A DNA stretch of 15,408 bases, taken from JBEIDK01 sp040383485 (GTDB lineage: Bacteria; Bacteroidota; Bacteroidia; UBA4408). Location of the stretch: assembly GCA_040383485.1 (NCBI GenBank), contig JBEIDK010000073.1, forward strand, positions 1-15,408, in the 5' to 3' direction. Positions within the stretch are counted from its first letter, which is position 1, and the number at the start of each line of letters is the position of its first letter. Made by a program: the position numbers and the translations under genes. Of this stretch, positions 8,181 to 15,408 are shown in pieces. Below the pieces are notes generated by a model. The model searched no databases, was not told the origin of the DNA, and saw only the letters and a list, made by a program, of their open reading frames with translations.

Positions 8181-11100
8181 TTAATTTATTTTTTTTAATT
8201 CAATAGTAAACTTTACACCACCAGAAAGTAAATTATCAAAATATACTTTTCCTTCCATGCCTTCTATAATTTGACGAACCATAGCCAATCCTAAACCAGA
8301 TCCACTATTTTTGGTAGTAAAGTAAGGTTTAAATATTTTATCTTTCATTTCTTCAGAAATGCCTGAACCATTATCAGAAATTTCTAATTTTATTATGTCA
8401 TCAACATTCAAAATTTCAATTTTAATCCTTTTTAATTTATTTTTATTTTCAGCTTGAATAGCATTATTAATCAAATTATTAAGGACCCTTAATATGTGGT
8501 CTTTATCTGCATAAATAAAACAAGGATTTTGAGAAGGAGTAAATTCAATTTCTACATTAATGTGGCTTTTAAATAATTCAATTACAGTTCCCGTAATTTC
8601 CATTAAGTTAATTCTTTCAGGATTATTCTTTGCTATTTGTGCGAAACTTGAAAAATCACTCGCAATATTTGCCAAACTATCTATCTGTTCAATCAGAGAA
8701 ATTGCAACTTTACTATATTTTTCTTTAAACAAATCTCCATTTAGCTGCATGTTTTGTTGAAGAAATTGTACATTTAGCTTCATTGGTGTGAGCGGATTTT
8801 TTATTTCATGAGCTACTTGCTTTGCCATTTCTCTCCATGCAAGTTCTCTTTGATTTTGAGCCAATCTATTGGCACTATCATTTAACTGAATAACCATTTT
8901 ATTATACTCTTTAACTACACCACCAATTTCATCATTGGTATTCCATTCTATAATTGCATTATTTTTATTTAAATCAATGTTGGCAAACCTATCTTTTAAA
9001 ACCGTTAAAGGGTATGTTATTTTGTTTGTCATCCACCAAGCCAAAACTGCAATGAAAACGAATAGTATAAAATAAATATTAATTACCGTAGCTAACAGAT
9101 TAAACATTTCTTTTTTGAGTATATTCTCTTTGTCAAAGAATGGAATATGAATATAGCCAATTAAATTATTGCTGTTATTAAGAAATGGAATATAAACAGA
9201 AACATAATTTAAGTTACCTATAGACTCCTTATTAAGAAACCTTGCTTCTTTATTAAAAGTCAATTCATTAAATGCAATATTATTAATTTTTGTTCCTAAA
9301 ATTCCTTCATCAAATATTTTAAATCTTGAGGATGCAATCAAATTGCCTTTTAAATCATACAGGTTAATATCATTAAAAAAAACATTTGAAGATTTTGATA
9401 AAAGGTAATTATAGTATTCGGTATTTGAATTTTGTAATAATTTTTCGTCACCAAATTTATTTTCTAACTCTATTAGTAGTGAACGTATGTTATCGGTGAG
9501 ATTATTGTTTTTATCATAATTAAAATATGAAACAAAAAAGTAAGTAGCGATAACGGCTAATATTAACAAGCCAAGCACAACAGAAGATATAAGAACAAGT
9601 CTTATTTTTTTGTTTAGAGTATCCAAATTAGGCCAAGACATTTCATTCCAATTCTCAACAAAATACTTTAATGAAAAAAGCAATATAAAAATTACAAAAA
9701 GATAAGATGAAGAAGTGATTTTTTCAAAAAAAGTTAAGTATTTAAAACTAACTAAATATGTGGAGGATTTATATGGCTTATAAAAGTAATGTCGAAAATC
9801 TTGATAATTAAAATAGCCATTGTTCAAAATCAATTGTTTATCAATTTCTGGCTCTTTAATAAAATTTGAATTTAAAGAGTAATTATAAAGATTGTTTTTA
9901 CTTATCGGAATTAGTAAATTGTAACGATACTTTGCATAAGAGAAATCGTTGAATTTTTCCTTTGCTTGTCCTATTTTATTATCAAGAAGTAATGACGGAA
10001 ATCCAATTTCATCAGCATTGTATTTAATTGTAAACTGAATATATAATGTTAATGGTTCTTTTTTATTGCTATCCTTATTAAAAATAAACTTACATAACAA
10101 ACCAGCATCCTCGTCATTTTCAGTAGGAACATAGAATAAATTTTGCGCACTTGACAATAGTTCTTTTCTGCCACATACTTCTTCAAATACAGTTAGTTTC
10201 TCATCATTTGCATTTGCCGATTTTGCAATCTGATTACACTGCAAATCATATACATACATTTTTGTCTCAAACTTTTCCCAATAACCATTAAAATACTTCT
10301 CTATTAATCGTTTAAAAAATGTTTGCTTTTGTTTTTCCTTCCTATATAAATCATTAATTAGTATGCTATCTCCTTGTATTTTTTTTGAAACTTCATTGAA
10401 TAAATTTTCTGCAACAATATCTTTTTCCAAGGATAACTTTTCTGCTAAAATTTTAGCTGTTTGTTCCTTTTTTGATATTAATTGATTATTGATAATAATG
10501 CTTGACCATATTGCAAAAACAGAGATAAAAGCAACAACTTTAGAATAGCTATTATTAATTATCTGTGCCCTATTAAATAAATAGCAGAAAATTAAAATTA
10601 CTGCGATAAAAAAAAAATTTGAAGCCCCGAGGTTATATTGGGTAAATATTAAAACTAACCAAACAAAAAGTAACGATGAAAATAAAAAAATCAGCTCACT
10701 CATTGCAACTTGAGAAACTATACGTTTCAAGAAAAATATTGCTAAAAGATAATAGGAATTTGATAATATAGCTATGATTGAAATGGCTATAAATGTATTG
10801 GTATTAAGCTCAATAAAATTGTTGAAATTATAGTTGACATTAGAATCTATTACTAAGACAGAAACGTAATGAGTAAACAAAAATGAAAGTGATATTAAAC
10901 AGATAATTGAAATGATTATCTGTATTCTTTGGTTTAGTTTATTGTATACAATTAGGCTAAACTGTGAAAATATGGTATTAATAAAATAGTAAAATATAAT
11001 AGTGTTTATTAAATAGTCTCCTAATGATGGATTATATGAACTAATTGCAAATGTAGAAGGGTCAAATAAAGAAAGCTCATTCCAAAAAGAATCTGTATTA

Positions 11101-11888
11101 AATTGAAGTAAAATTGCTCTAAAAACAATTACAATAAAAACAAATATTAATAAAGCATAAACTTTACTTGTAATAATTTTAAAAGTAAAAAGCCTAATGA
11201 AATGAAGGAATGATATGAATGAAATTAAGATTAAAATGAATGAGAATAAATCTTTAGAATGACCTAATTCGTTTGAAATTAACTGATATGAAAACAAATA
11301 CTTACCATCAATAATTAAATCCTTACTTCTATTATTTGACTTTAAAACATTTTGATTAGTAATTAGAACATTAGTGTTTTTGAGATTAAACAACAAAAAA
11401 TTATCCTTTAAAAACTGGTTTTGAACTGTAAATTGATCCTTAATCTTTATAGAATAAACAATGTCATACTCTTTGGTTTTCTCTTTATAAAAATAGTACC
11501 ATCCGTTTTGCAACCTAATAACTTGATTGGATTTTATATTATTTTTAAATCCAGCAATTTTATTGTTTGTCCAAAAAACTAAGGTGTCACTATTATATAT
11601 TTGAACTGCTAAATTCAAATTATCCAATTCAGAACATACCTTGGCATTAAAAATTGAAAATAAATTATTTATGGAGTCGTTATAAATTGCTCTATTAATA
11701 ATACTTTTCTTATCATTTAAGGTGTTTTTTTTTAGCGTTAACGCATCAATACAGTTTTGCTTAAACTGCTTATCATCTATTGGAAATTTAATTGATTGAA
11801 TTCTATACCAAGAAAGAAATAATGAAAGGAAACCAACCAAAAAGTATAGAAAACTTCTGTTAAATATGTTGAGCCTAGTGTATTTCAA
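8181..11888 (-). CDS. Giant polytopic sensor histidine kinase, NtrY-like core, about 12 membrane segments (1235 aa)
   Basis: The C-terminus is a standard histidine kinase: HAMP at about 953-1005, a phospho-accepting H-box REMAKQVAHEIKNPLTP with H1027 and the E/N phosphatase pair (E1028, N1031), N-box around N1138 and N1142, DNGSGIS from D1172, FKPYFTT, and the G2 box GSGLGLA at 1196-1202. The H-box wording is NtrY-like. The other 950 residues are sensory and membrane: TM1 at 12-28, a soluble region 29-213, a block of about eight TMs from 214 to 466, a soluble region 470-725, TMs at 727-745 and 763-789, a Cache/PDC-like sensor at 790-929 (YDLKGNLIASSRF, then GYIHIPFFD) and a last TM at 930-952. 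TM positions are by eye. The start is TTG at 11888: an in-frame stop lies at 11898-11900 and the next in-frame ATG is hundreds of codons inside, beyond TM1. No response regulator is encoded in the window. The CDGSH gene follows after 12 bases. Confidence 0.93.
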   Translation of the reverse strand: MKYTRLNIFNRSFLYFLVGFLSLFLSWYRIQSIKFPIDDKQFKQNCIDALTLKKNTLNDKKSIINRAIYNDSINNLFSIFNAKVCSELDNLNLAVQIYNSDTLVFWTNNKIAGFKNNIKSNQVIRLQNGWYYFYKEKTKEYDIVYSIKIKDQFTVQNQFLKDNFLLFNLKNTNVLITNQNVLKSNNRSKDLIIDGKYLFSYQLISNELGHSKDLFSFILILISFISFLHFIRLFTFKIITSKVYALLIFVFIVIVFRAILLQFNTDSFWNELSLFDPSTFAISSYNPSLGDYLINTIIFYYFINTIFSQFSLIVYNKLNQRIQIIISIICLISLSFLFTHYVSVLVIDSNVNYNFNNFIELNTNTFIAISIIAILSNSYYLLAIFFLKRIVSQVAMSELIFLFSSLLFVWLVLIFTQYNLGASNFFFIAVILIFCYLFNRAQIINNSYSKVVAFISVFAIWSSIIINNQLISKKEQTAKILAEKLSLEKDIVAENLFNEVSKKIQGDSILINDLYRKEKQKQTFFKRLIEKYFNGYWEKFETKMYVYDLQCNQIAKSANANDEKLTVFEEVCGRKELLSSAQNLFYVPTENDEDAGLLCKFIFNKDSNKKEPLTLYIQFTIKYNADEIGFPSLLLDNKIGQAKEKFNDFSYAKYRYNLLIPISKNNLYNYSLNSNFIKEPEIDKQLILNNGYFNYQDFRHYFYKPYKSSTYLVSFKYLTFFEKITSSSYLFVIFILLFSLKYFVENWNEMSWPNLDTLNKKIRLVLISSVVLGLLILAVIATYFFVSYFNYDKNNNLTDNIRSLLIELENKFGDEKLLQNSNTEYYNYLLSKSSNVFFNDINLYDLKGNLIASSRFKIFDEGILGTKINNIAFNELTFNKEARFLNKESIGNLNYVSVYIPFLNNSNNLIGYIHIPFFDKENILKKEMFNLLATVINIYFILFVFIAVLAWWMTNKITYPLTVLKDRFANIDLNKNNAIIEWNTNDEIGGVVKEYNKMVIQLNDSANRLAQNQRELAWREMAKQVAHEIKNPLTPMKLNVQFLQQNMQLNGDLFKEKYSKVAISLIEQIDSLANIASDFSSFAQIAKNNPERINLMEITGTVIELFKSHINVEIEFTPSQNPCFIYADKDHILRVLNNLINNAIQAENKNKLKRIKIEILNVDDIIKLEISDNGSGISEEMKDKIFKPYFTTKNSGSGLGLAMVRQIIEGMEGKVYFDNLLSGGVKFTIELKKIN

Positions 11889-11955
11889 TTTGAAATTTTA
11901 ATTTTTAAAAATAAAGATAGTTGATTGAATACTTATTTAAGTATATAAATCGTAA

Positions 11956-14067
11956 TTAACTAATTCTACTCCAATTGTTTTTTTTATTTTTCATTTCAGA
12001 TAAAAAGCTTGCTAATGATATGTTTTCAGGTTTTTGCAATTCCGAATCATCCTTTAAAATTTCACTTGCAAGATGTCGTGCTGTAATTAAAATTTGCTGG
12101 TCCTTTAACAAATCGGCAATCTTCAGGTCTAATGCCCCGCTTTGTTCAGTTCCTTCAATATTTCCTGGTCCTCTAAGCTGCATGTCTACGTCAGCTATTT
12201 CAAAACCATCATTTGTTCTTACCATTGTTTCAAGTCGTTTTTTTGCATCTGCACTGAGTTTGTAGCTGGTCATCAATATACAATATGATTGTTCTGCACC
12301 TCTTCCTACCCTGCCTCTTAGTTGATGCAACTGTGACAATCCAAATTTTTCAGCACTTTCAATAATCATAATACTTGCATTTGGCACATTTACTCCTACT
12401 TCAATAACTGTTGTGGCAACTAAAATATTAGTTTCTCCTTTTACAAAACGCTGCATCTCAAAATCTTTATCAGAATTTTTCATTTTACCATGAACTACAC
12501 TTACTTTATAATCGGGTAATGGAAATGCAGCTGTGATACTTGCGAAACCATCCATTAAATCCTTGTAATCCATGTGTTCACTTTCCTTTATAAGTGGGTA
12601 AACAACATAAACTTGCCTACCTAATTTTATTTGCTCGCGCATAAAACCAAAAACAGCTAAACGAGCATTATCATAGCGGTGGGTGGTAGCTATTGGCTTT
12701 CTTCCTGGAGGTAATTCATCAATAATTGAAATATCTAAATCACCATATAAAGTCATAGCCAAAGTTCTAGGTATAGGAGTAGCAGTCATTACTAATACAT
12801 GGGGATGTAATTTATTTTTTTTCCAAAGTTTGCTTCTTTGTTCTACACCAAATCTGTGTTGCTCATCAATAACTGCAAGCCCTAAATTATGAAATTGAAC
12901 TTCATCTTCAATCAACGCATGCGTCCCAATTAAAATATCAATTGAACCATTTCTTAAATTTTCATGTAAAAACACACGTTCCTTCTTTTTTGAAGAGCCT
13001 GTTAATAAGGCTACAGTTACCCCTGTACCAGATAAATATTCTTTAATACTTGTATAATGTTGATTTGCTAAAATTTCAGTTGGAGCCATGAGGCAACTTT
13101 GAAAATTATTGTCCTTGGCCATAAGCATACAAAGCAATGAAACCATTGTTTTTCCGCTTCCTACATCACCTTGCAATAGTCTATTCATTTGCTTACTACT
13201 ACTAAAATCATTTCTAATTTCTCTCAGTACTTTTTTTTGAGCTGTAGTTAATTCGAAAGGTAATTTTTCTTTGTAAAAAGTATTAAAGTACTCTCCTATT
13301 TTAGGAAAATGAAAGCCTTGATAGATTTGTTTATTTAGCAAATTTTGTTGCAATAATTTGATTTGAATGATAAATAATTCTTCAAATTTTAATCGCTTTT
13401 GAGCTGCATTTAACTCTTCAATATTTTTAGGATTATGAATATTAATGATTGCACTAGTTCTTGATATTAGTTTTAATTGTTCTACTAAACGTTGGGGTAG
13501 AAATTCAGGAATATTTTCCTCTATTTGATGGATTAAAATTTTAATTGCCTTGCTAAGATTTTTACTGTCTAAAAATCTAACTTTCATTTTCTCAGTAGTA
13601 TTATATAAAGGCTGTAAACTATTATTAATTTCTTGGGTTTCGCTTACTAACTCAATTTCGGGATGAACAATACTGAATTTAGATTTAAAAACAGTCGGCT
13701 TACCAAAAGCAATGTATTGACTTCCACTTTTTAAAAAGTTTTTAACCCAATTAATACCTTTAAACCAAATCAAATCAAGAGATTGTCCTTTACTATCAAT
13801 TAGGTTGGCAACTAAACGCTTTGCTGCACCATCGCCGGTAACAGCTATGGTATTGATAGTTCCAATAATTTGTGCGTTTAAAAGTTCTTCGTTTAAATCG
13901 GCAACTGTGTGAAAAGCTGTACGGTCAACATACCTATAAGGAAAATGAAAAAGCAAATCGCCGAATGTAAAAATATGTAATTCAGCTTTTAATACCTCAG
14001 CCTTTTGCGGACCAATACCTTTAGCAAACTCAATTGGAGTGTCTAAAAAAGAGGTATTTCTTATCAT
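11956..14067 (-). CDS. recG: ATP-dependent DNA helicase RecG
   Basis: RecG is a double-strand DNA translocase that regresses stalled replication forks and processes Holliday junctions and R-loops. At 703 residues it has normal length (E. coli protein about 693). The N-terminal helix-hairpin-helix-like GIGPQKAEVL at 17-26 leads into the wedge/OB domain (about 60-150). The helicase motor follows: GDVGSGKT Walker A at 300-307, APTEILANQH at 328-337, DEQH Walker B at 401-404, TATPIPRT at 428-435, and the second RecA lobe with TTVIEVGVNVPNA and HQLRGRVGRG at 581-590. The C-terminal translocation region contains LRGPGN and EGTEQSG at 631-644; asparagine at 636 is where acidic residues are usual. 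All catalytic motifs are intact. The ATG at 14067 has a strong promoter-like site just upstream. The kinase gene begins 67 bases after the stop, without a convincing terminator. Confidence 0.98.
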   Translation of the reverse strand: MIRNTSFLDTPIEFAKGIGPQKAEVLKAELHIFTFGDLLFHFPYRYVDRTAFHTVADLNEELLNAQIIGTINTIAVTGDGAAKRLVANLIDSKGQSLDLIWFKGINWVKNFLKSGSQYIAFGKPTVFKSKFSIVHPEIELVSETQEINNSLQPLYNTTEKMKVRFLDSKNLSKAIKILIHQIEENIPEFLPQRLVEQLKLISRTSAIINIHNPKNIEELNAAQKRLKFEELFIIQIKLLQQNLLNKQIYQGFHFPKIGEYFNTFYKEKLPFELTTAQKKVLREIRNDFSSSKQMNRLLQGDVGSGKTMVSLLCMLMAKDNNFQSCLMAPTEILANQHYTSIKEYLSGTGVTVALLTGSSKKKERVFLHENLRNGSIDILIGTHALIEDEVQFHNLGLAVIDEQHRFGVEQRSKLWKKNKLHPHVLVMTATPIPRTLAMTLYGDLDISIIDELPPGRKPIATTHRYDNARLAVFGFMREQIKLGRQVYVVYPLIKESEHMDYKDLMDGFASITAAFPLPDYKVSVVHGKMKNSDKDFEMQRFVKGETNILVATTVIEVGVNVPNASIMIIESAEKFGLSQLHQLRGRVGRGAEQSYCILMTSYKLSADAKKRLETMVRTNDGFEIADVDMQLRGPGNIEGTEQSGALDLKIADLLKDQQILITARHLASEILKDDSELQKPENISLASFLSEMKNKKNNWSRIS

Positions 14068-14087
14068 ATTTTACTACGGAATAAAAA

Positions 14088-14117
14088 CAAACCTAAATAA
14101 AAATAAGTTCAAATCAA
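14088..14117 (-). promoter_or_regulatory. Probable promoter of recG
   Basis: On the minus strand TTG (14117-14115), a 19-base spacer and TAGGTTTG (14095-14088) match both halves of the Bacteroidota promoter consensus TTG-N19-21-TAnnTTTG. The start of transcription would fall near 14081, giving a leader of about 14 bases before the ATG at 14067. The leader is AT-rich and lacks a Shine-Dalgarno sequence, as usual in the phylum. It is the best promoter candidate in the window and suggests that recG is not dependent on the hydrolase transcript. Confidence 0.6.
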
Positions 14118-14137
14118 TTACATCTTTAAAGTATAAT

Positions 14138-15004
14138 TTATTTGTTCATCAATATTAAATCTTTTAAAGACATTCTAATTACTTCAGGATTTTCATTACT
14201 TATTAAATGTCCGTTATCGGGTAACAATAAATATTTATGTGGGGAATTTACCAGCATTGAATCAACAAAATTTCCATTGGTTGGGTAAATAATAAAATCT
14301 TTTGCTCCCTGCAATATAATTGAAGGTTGAGCAATACGTTTCCAATTTGGCAACATTTTTAGTAATTCCTTTTTGTGCTCAAATTTTTCATCACTTGCAT
14401 GCTTAATCATTTTAGGAAATAACCATCTAAGGGGTGGATAATAAATTGGTTTAGAAAACCACCAAAACTTTTCTTGATTAGGATCACAAGCACAAGAAAT
14501 CAATAATAAACCATCAACATTTTTGGGCTCTAATAATGAAATTCTTGCAGCTATTGGTGCTCCATAGGAACGACCAACAATATAACATTTTTCTTTGCCC
14601 CTCAATTTTAATAGAGGTAACAATCCTATAGCTTGGTTTTCAATACTAGTCTCTACTCCTGACTTTAAAGAATTATTATAACCTATTCTATCAACGGAAA
14701 TTATCCTAAATCTATTTAGCAAAAACGTATCCTCTAAATAACGAATATATCCATACCAAGCGCCTGGTGCACCATGAATCATAATTAGTAATGGCAAATC
14801 TGTTCTTTGCTCATTTGCGAAAGCGTAAAAAACATGACGACCTAAAGTGTCGTAACTATAAAAGTTTGGCTTTGGTTGATGAGATAGGTAGTACTTATTT
14901 ATTTCTTTTGGGGACATTGTGTACTTTCGAAAACACCCACTAAAAATAATTATTATAAAAAAACACAATATTTTTATTTGGTTACTACAAATGATTTTGG
15001 CCAT
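14138..15004 (-). CDS. Alpha/beta-fold serine hydrolase, predicted lipoprotein
   Basis: This 288-residue protein has a lipoprotein signal peptide: a hydrophobic core at 11-22 and a lipobox FSGC with C24 as the lipidation site, so it should be anchored in the envelope. The mature part is an alpha/beta hydrolase: oxyanion text HGAPGAWYGY at 77-86, nucleophile elbow G144-R-S146-Y-G148, a likely acid D236 in LQGAKDF, and the catalytic histidine H266 in DNGH. A cap region with WWFSKPIYYPPLRWLFP lies at about 181-197. The fold covers esterases, lipases, haloperoxidases and epoxide hydrolases; the substrate cannot be read from sequence. The ATG at 15004 is followed directly by a proper n-region (MAKIICSNQIK), supporting this start. 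The gene is divergent from the DUF3098 gene across a 176-base gap and precedes recG by 70 bases. No matching promoter could be found upstream. Confidence 0.88.
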   Translation of the reverse strand: MAKIICSNQIKILCFFIIIIFSGCFRKYTMSPKEINKYYLSHQPKPNFYSYDTLGRHVFYAFANEQRTDLPLLIMIHGAPGAWYGYIRYLEDTFLLNRFRIISVDRIGYNNSLKSGVETSIENQAIGLLPLLKLRGKEKCYIVGRSYGAPIAARISLLEPKNVDGLLLISCACDPNQEKFWWFSKPIYYPPLRWLFPKMIKHASDEKFEHKKELLKMLPNWKRIAQPSIILQGAKDFIIYPTNGNFVDSMLVNSPHKYLLLPDNGHLISNENPEVIRMSLKDLILMNK

Positions 15005-15131
15005 AGGTGAAATCTAGTATTTTAAAAACAAATAACCACATAAAGTCATTTTATATCCTTGCCAGAAGTTAATTTTAAATCTTTTTATGACTTTTGTTAT
15101 AACTAATTGTATAAAAAACTTGATTAAGTAC

Positions 15132-15161
15132 TTGTATAATTGAAAATATTATACACTTTTG
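15132..15161 (+). promoter_or_regulatory. Probable promoter of the DUF3098 gene
   Basis: TTG at 15132-15134, a 19-base spacer, and CACTTTTG at 15154-15161 match the Bacteroidota promoter form with one deviation (C for T at the first base of TAnnTTTG). The ATG at 15181 would follow a leader of roughly a dozen bases that is A-rich with no Shine-Dalgarno sequence. The -33 TTG is part of TTGTATAA, which is also present as a direct copy 25 bases upstream (15107-15114). Confidence 0.45.
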
Positions 15162-15180
15162 AAAAAAATAAAACTACATT

Positions 15181-15408
15181 ATGAGTAATAATAAAGACAC
15201 TTTTGTTTTCACGCGCGAGAATTATATTTTAATGATTATTGGTGTTGCTATTATTTTTTTAGGCTACCTTCTTATGGTTGGCGGTGGCAGTGAGGACCCT
15301 ACATTATTTAATCCTGAAATTTTCAATAAGCAAAGATTAACGGTTTCTCCTATTGTTATTATTATTGGATTCATTGTTGAAATTTATGCAATAATGAAAA
15401 AACCGAAA
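15181..15408 (+). CDS. DUF3098 small membrane protein, nearly complete, cut by the window edge
   Basis: The frame opens with ATG at 15181 and is open for 76 codons to the window edge. Two membrane helices are visible at about 15-34 and 56-73, joined by a short loop with GGGSEDPTLFNPEIFN. This loop, the FTRENYILMIIG start and the VEIYAIMKKPK end are the conserved text of DUF3098, a family I know only from Bacteroidota. The family is usually under 90 residues, so only a few C-terminal residues should be missing. Function is unknown. In many Bacteroidota it sits between ftsX and the undecaprenyl-diphosphatase gene uppP, followed by truB. Here ftsX does not precede it: the upstream gene is a divergent hydrolase, and a promoter-like site lies in the gap. 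Whether uppP follows cannot be seen. Confidence 0.85.
   Translation, partial: MSNNKDTFVFTRENYILMIIGVAIIFLGYLLMVGGGSEDPTLFNPEIFNKQRLTVSPIVIIIGFIVEIYAIMKKPK

Noticed and set aside
11929..11944. Small hairpin ATACTT-loop-AAGTAT between recG and the kinase gene
   Set aside because: Six mostly A:T pairs and no T-run after it in the direction of transcription, so it is not a convincing terminator.
15042..15094. Perfect 8-base inverted repeat AAAGTCAT/ATGACTTT in the divergent intergenic region
   Set aside because: The arms are 37 bases apart, no extension pairs, and about one such match is expected by chance in a gap of this size and composition.
15005..15100. Search for a minus-strand promoter of the hydrolase gene
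   Set aside because: The only near match (TAGATTTC at 15016-15009) ends 5 bases before the ATG and lacks the final G, so it cannot serve as a normal promoter.
1..15408. Defence, mobile element or biosynthetic cluster
   Set aside because: No transposase, integrase, nuclease, toxin-antitoxin, phage or biosynthetic genes and no repeat array are visible; most genes are housekeeping families in compact order.

Overview
The window is AT-rich DNA (roughly one third G+C by eye) that reads as a chromosomal segment of a Bacteroidota bacterium. The evidence is the set of families (a cytophagalysin-like M43 metallopeptidase N-terminus, a DUF3098 protein, a single-CDGSH protein, a very large exported protein of a Bacteroidota-looking type), A-rich leaders without Shine-Dalgarno sequences, and promoter-like sites of the Bacteroidota form TTG-N19-TAnnTTTG. 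The order or genus cannot be fixed from the sequence alone. There is no sign of phage, transposon, CRISPR array, tRNA or rRNA.

Layout. Nine genes lie on the minus strand and one on the plus strand. In minus-strand transcription order (right to left) they are: a lipoprotein-type alpha/beta hydrolase (14138-15004); recG (11956-14067); a 1235-residue polytopic sensor histidine kinase with a TTG start (8181-11888); a 71-residue CDGSH iron-sulfur protein only 12 bases further on (7953-8168); a 1486-residue exported protein of unknown function (3432-7892); an LpxL/HtrB-type lipid A acyltransferase (2480-3370); dxr of the MEP isoprenoid pathway (1269-2435); a UPF0316/DUF2179 membrane protein (657-1250); and the first 157 codons of a secreted M43 metallopeptidase (1-471), which runs off the left edge. 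On the plus strand a DUF3098 membrane protein begins at 15181 and runs off the right edge. No gap between genes exceeds about 190 bases.

How the genes fit together. Kinase and CDGSH gene are almost certainly one transcript. dxr and the UPF0316 gene, 18 bases apart, probably are too. The giant exported protein, the acyltransferase, dxr and the UPF0316 protein form a loosely packed run with envelope and isoprenoid themes. Perfect -7 elements stand before recG, before the giant protein and before the M43 gene, which suggests several short transcription units with very short leaders rather than one long operon.

Most of the window is housekeeping DNA. The parts worth attention are the giant uncharacterised exported protein, the unusually large orphan sensor kinase, and that kinase's pairing with a small Fe-S protein. 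No complete new defence, mobile or biosynthetic system is visible.
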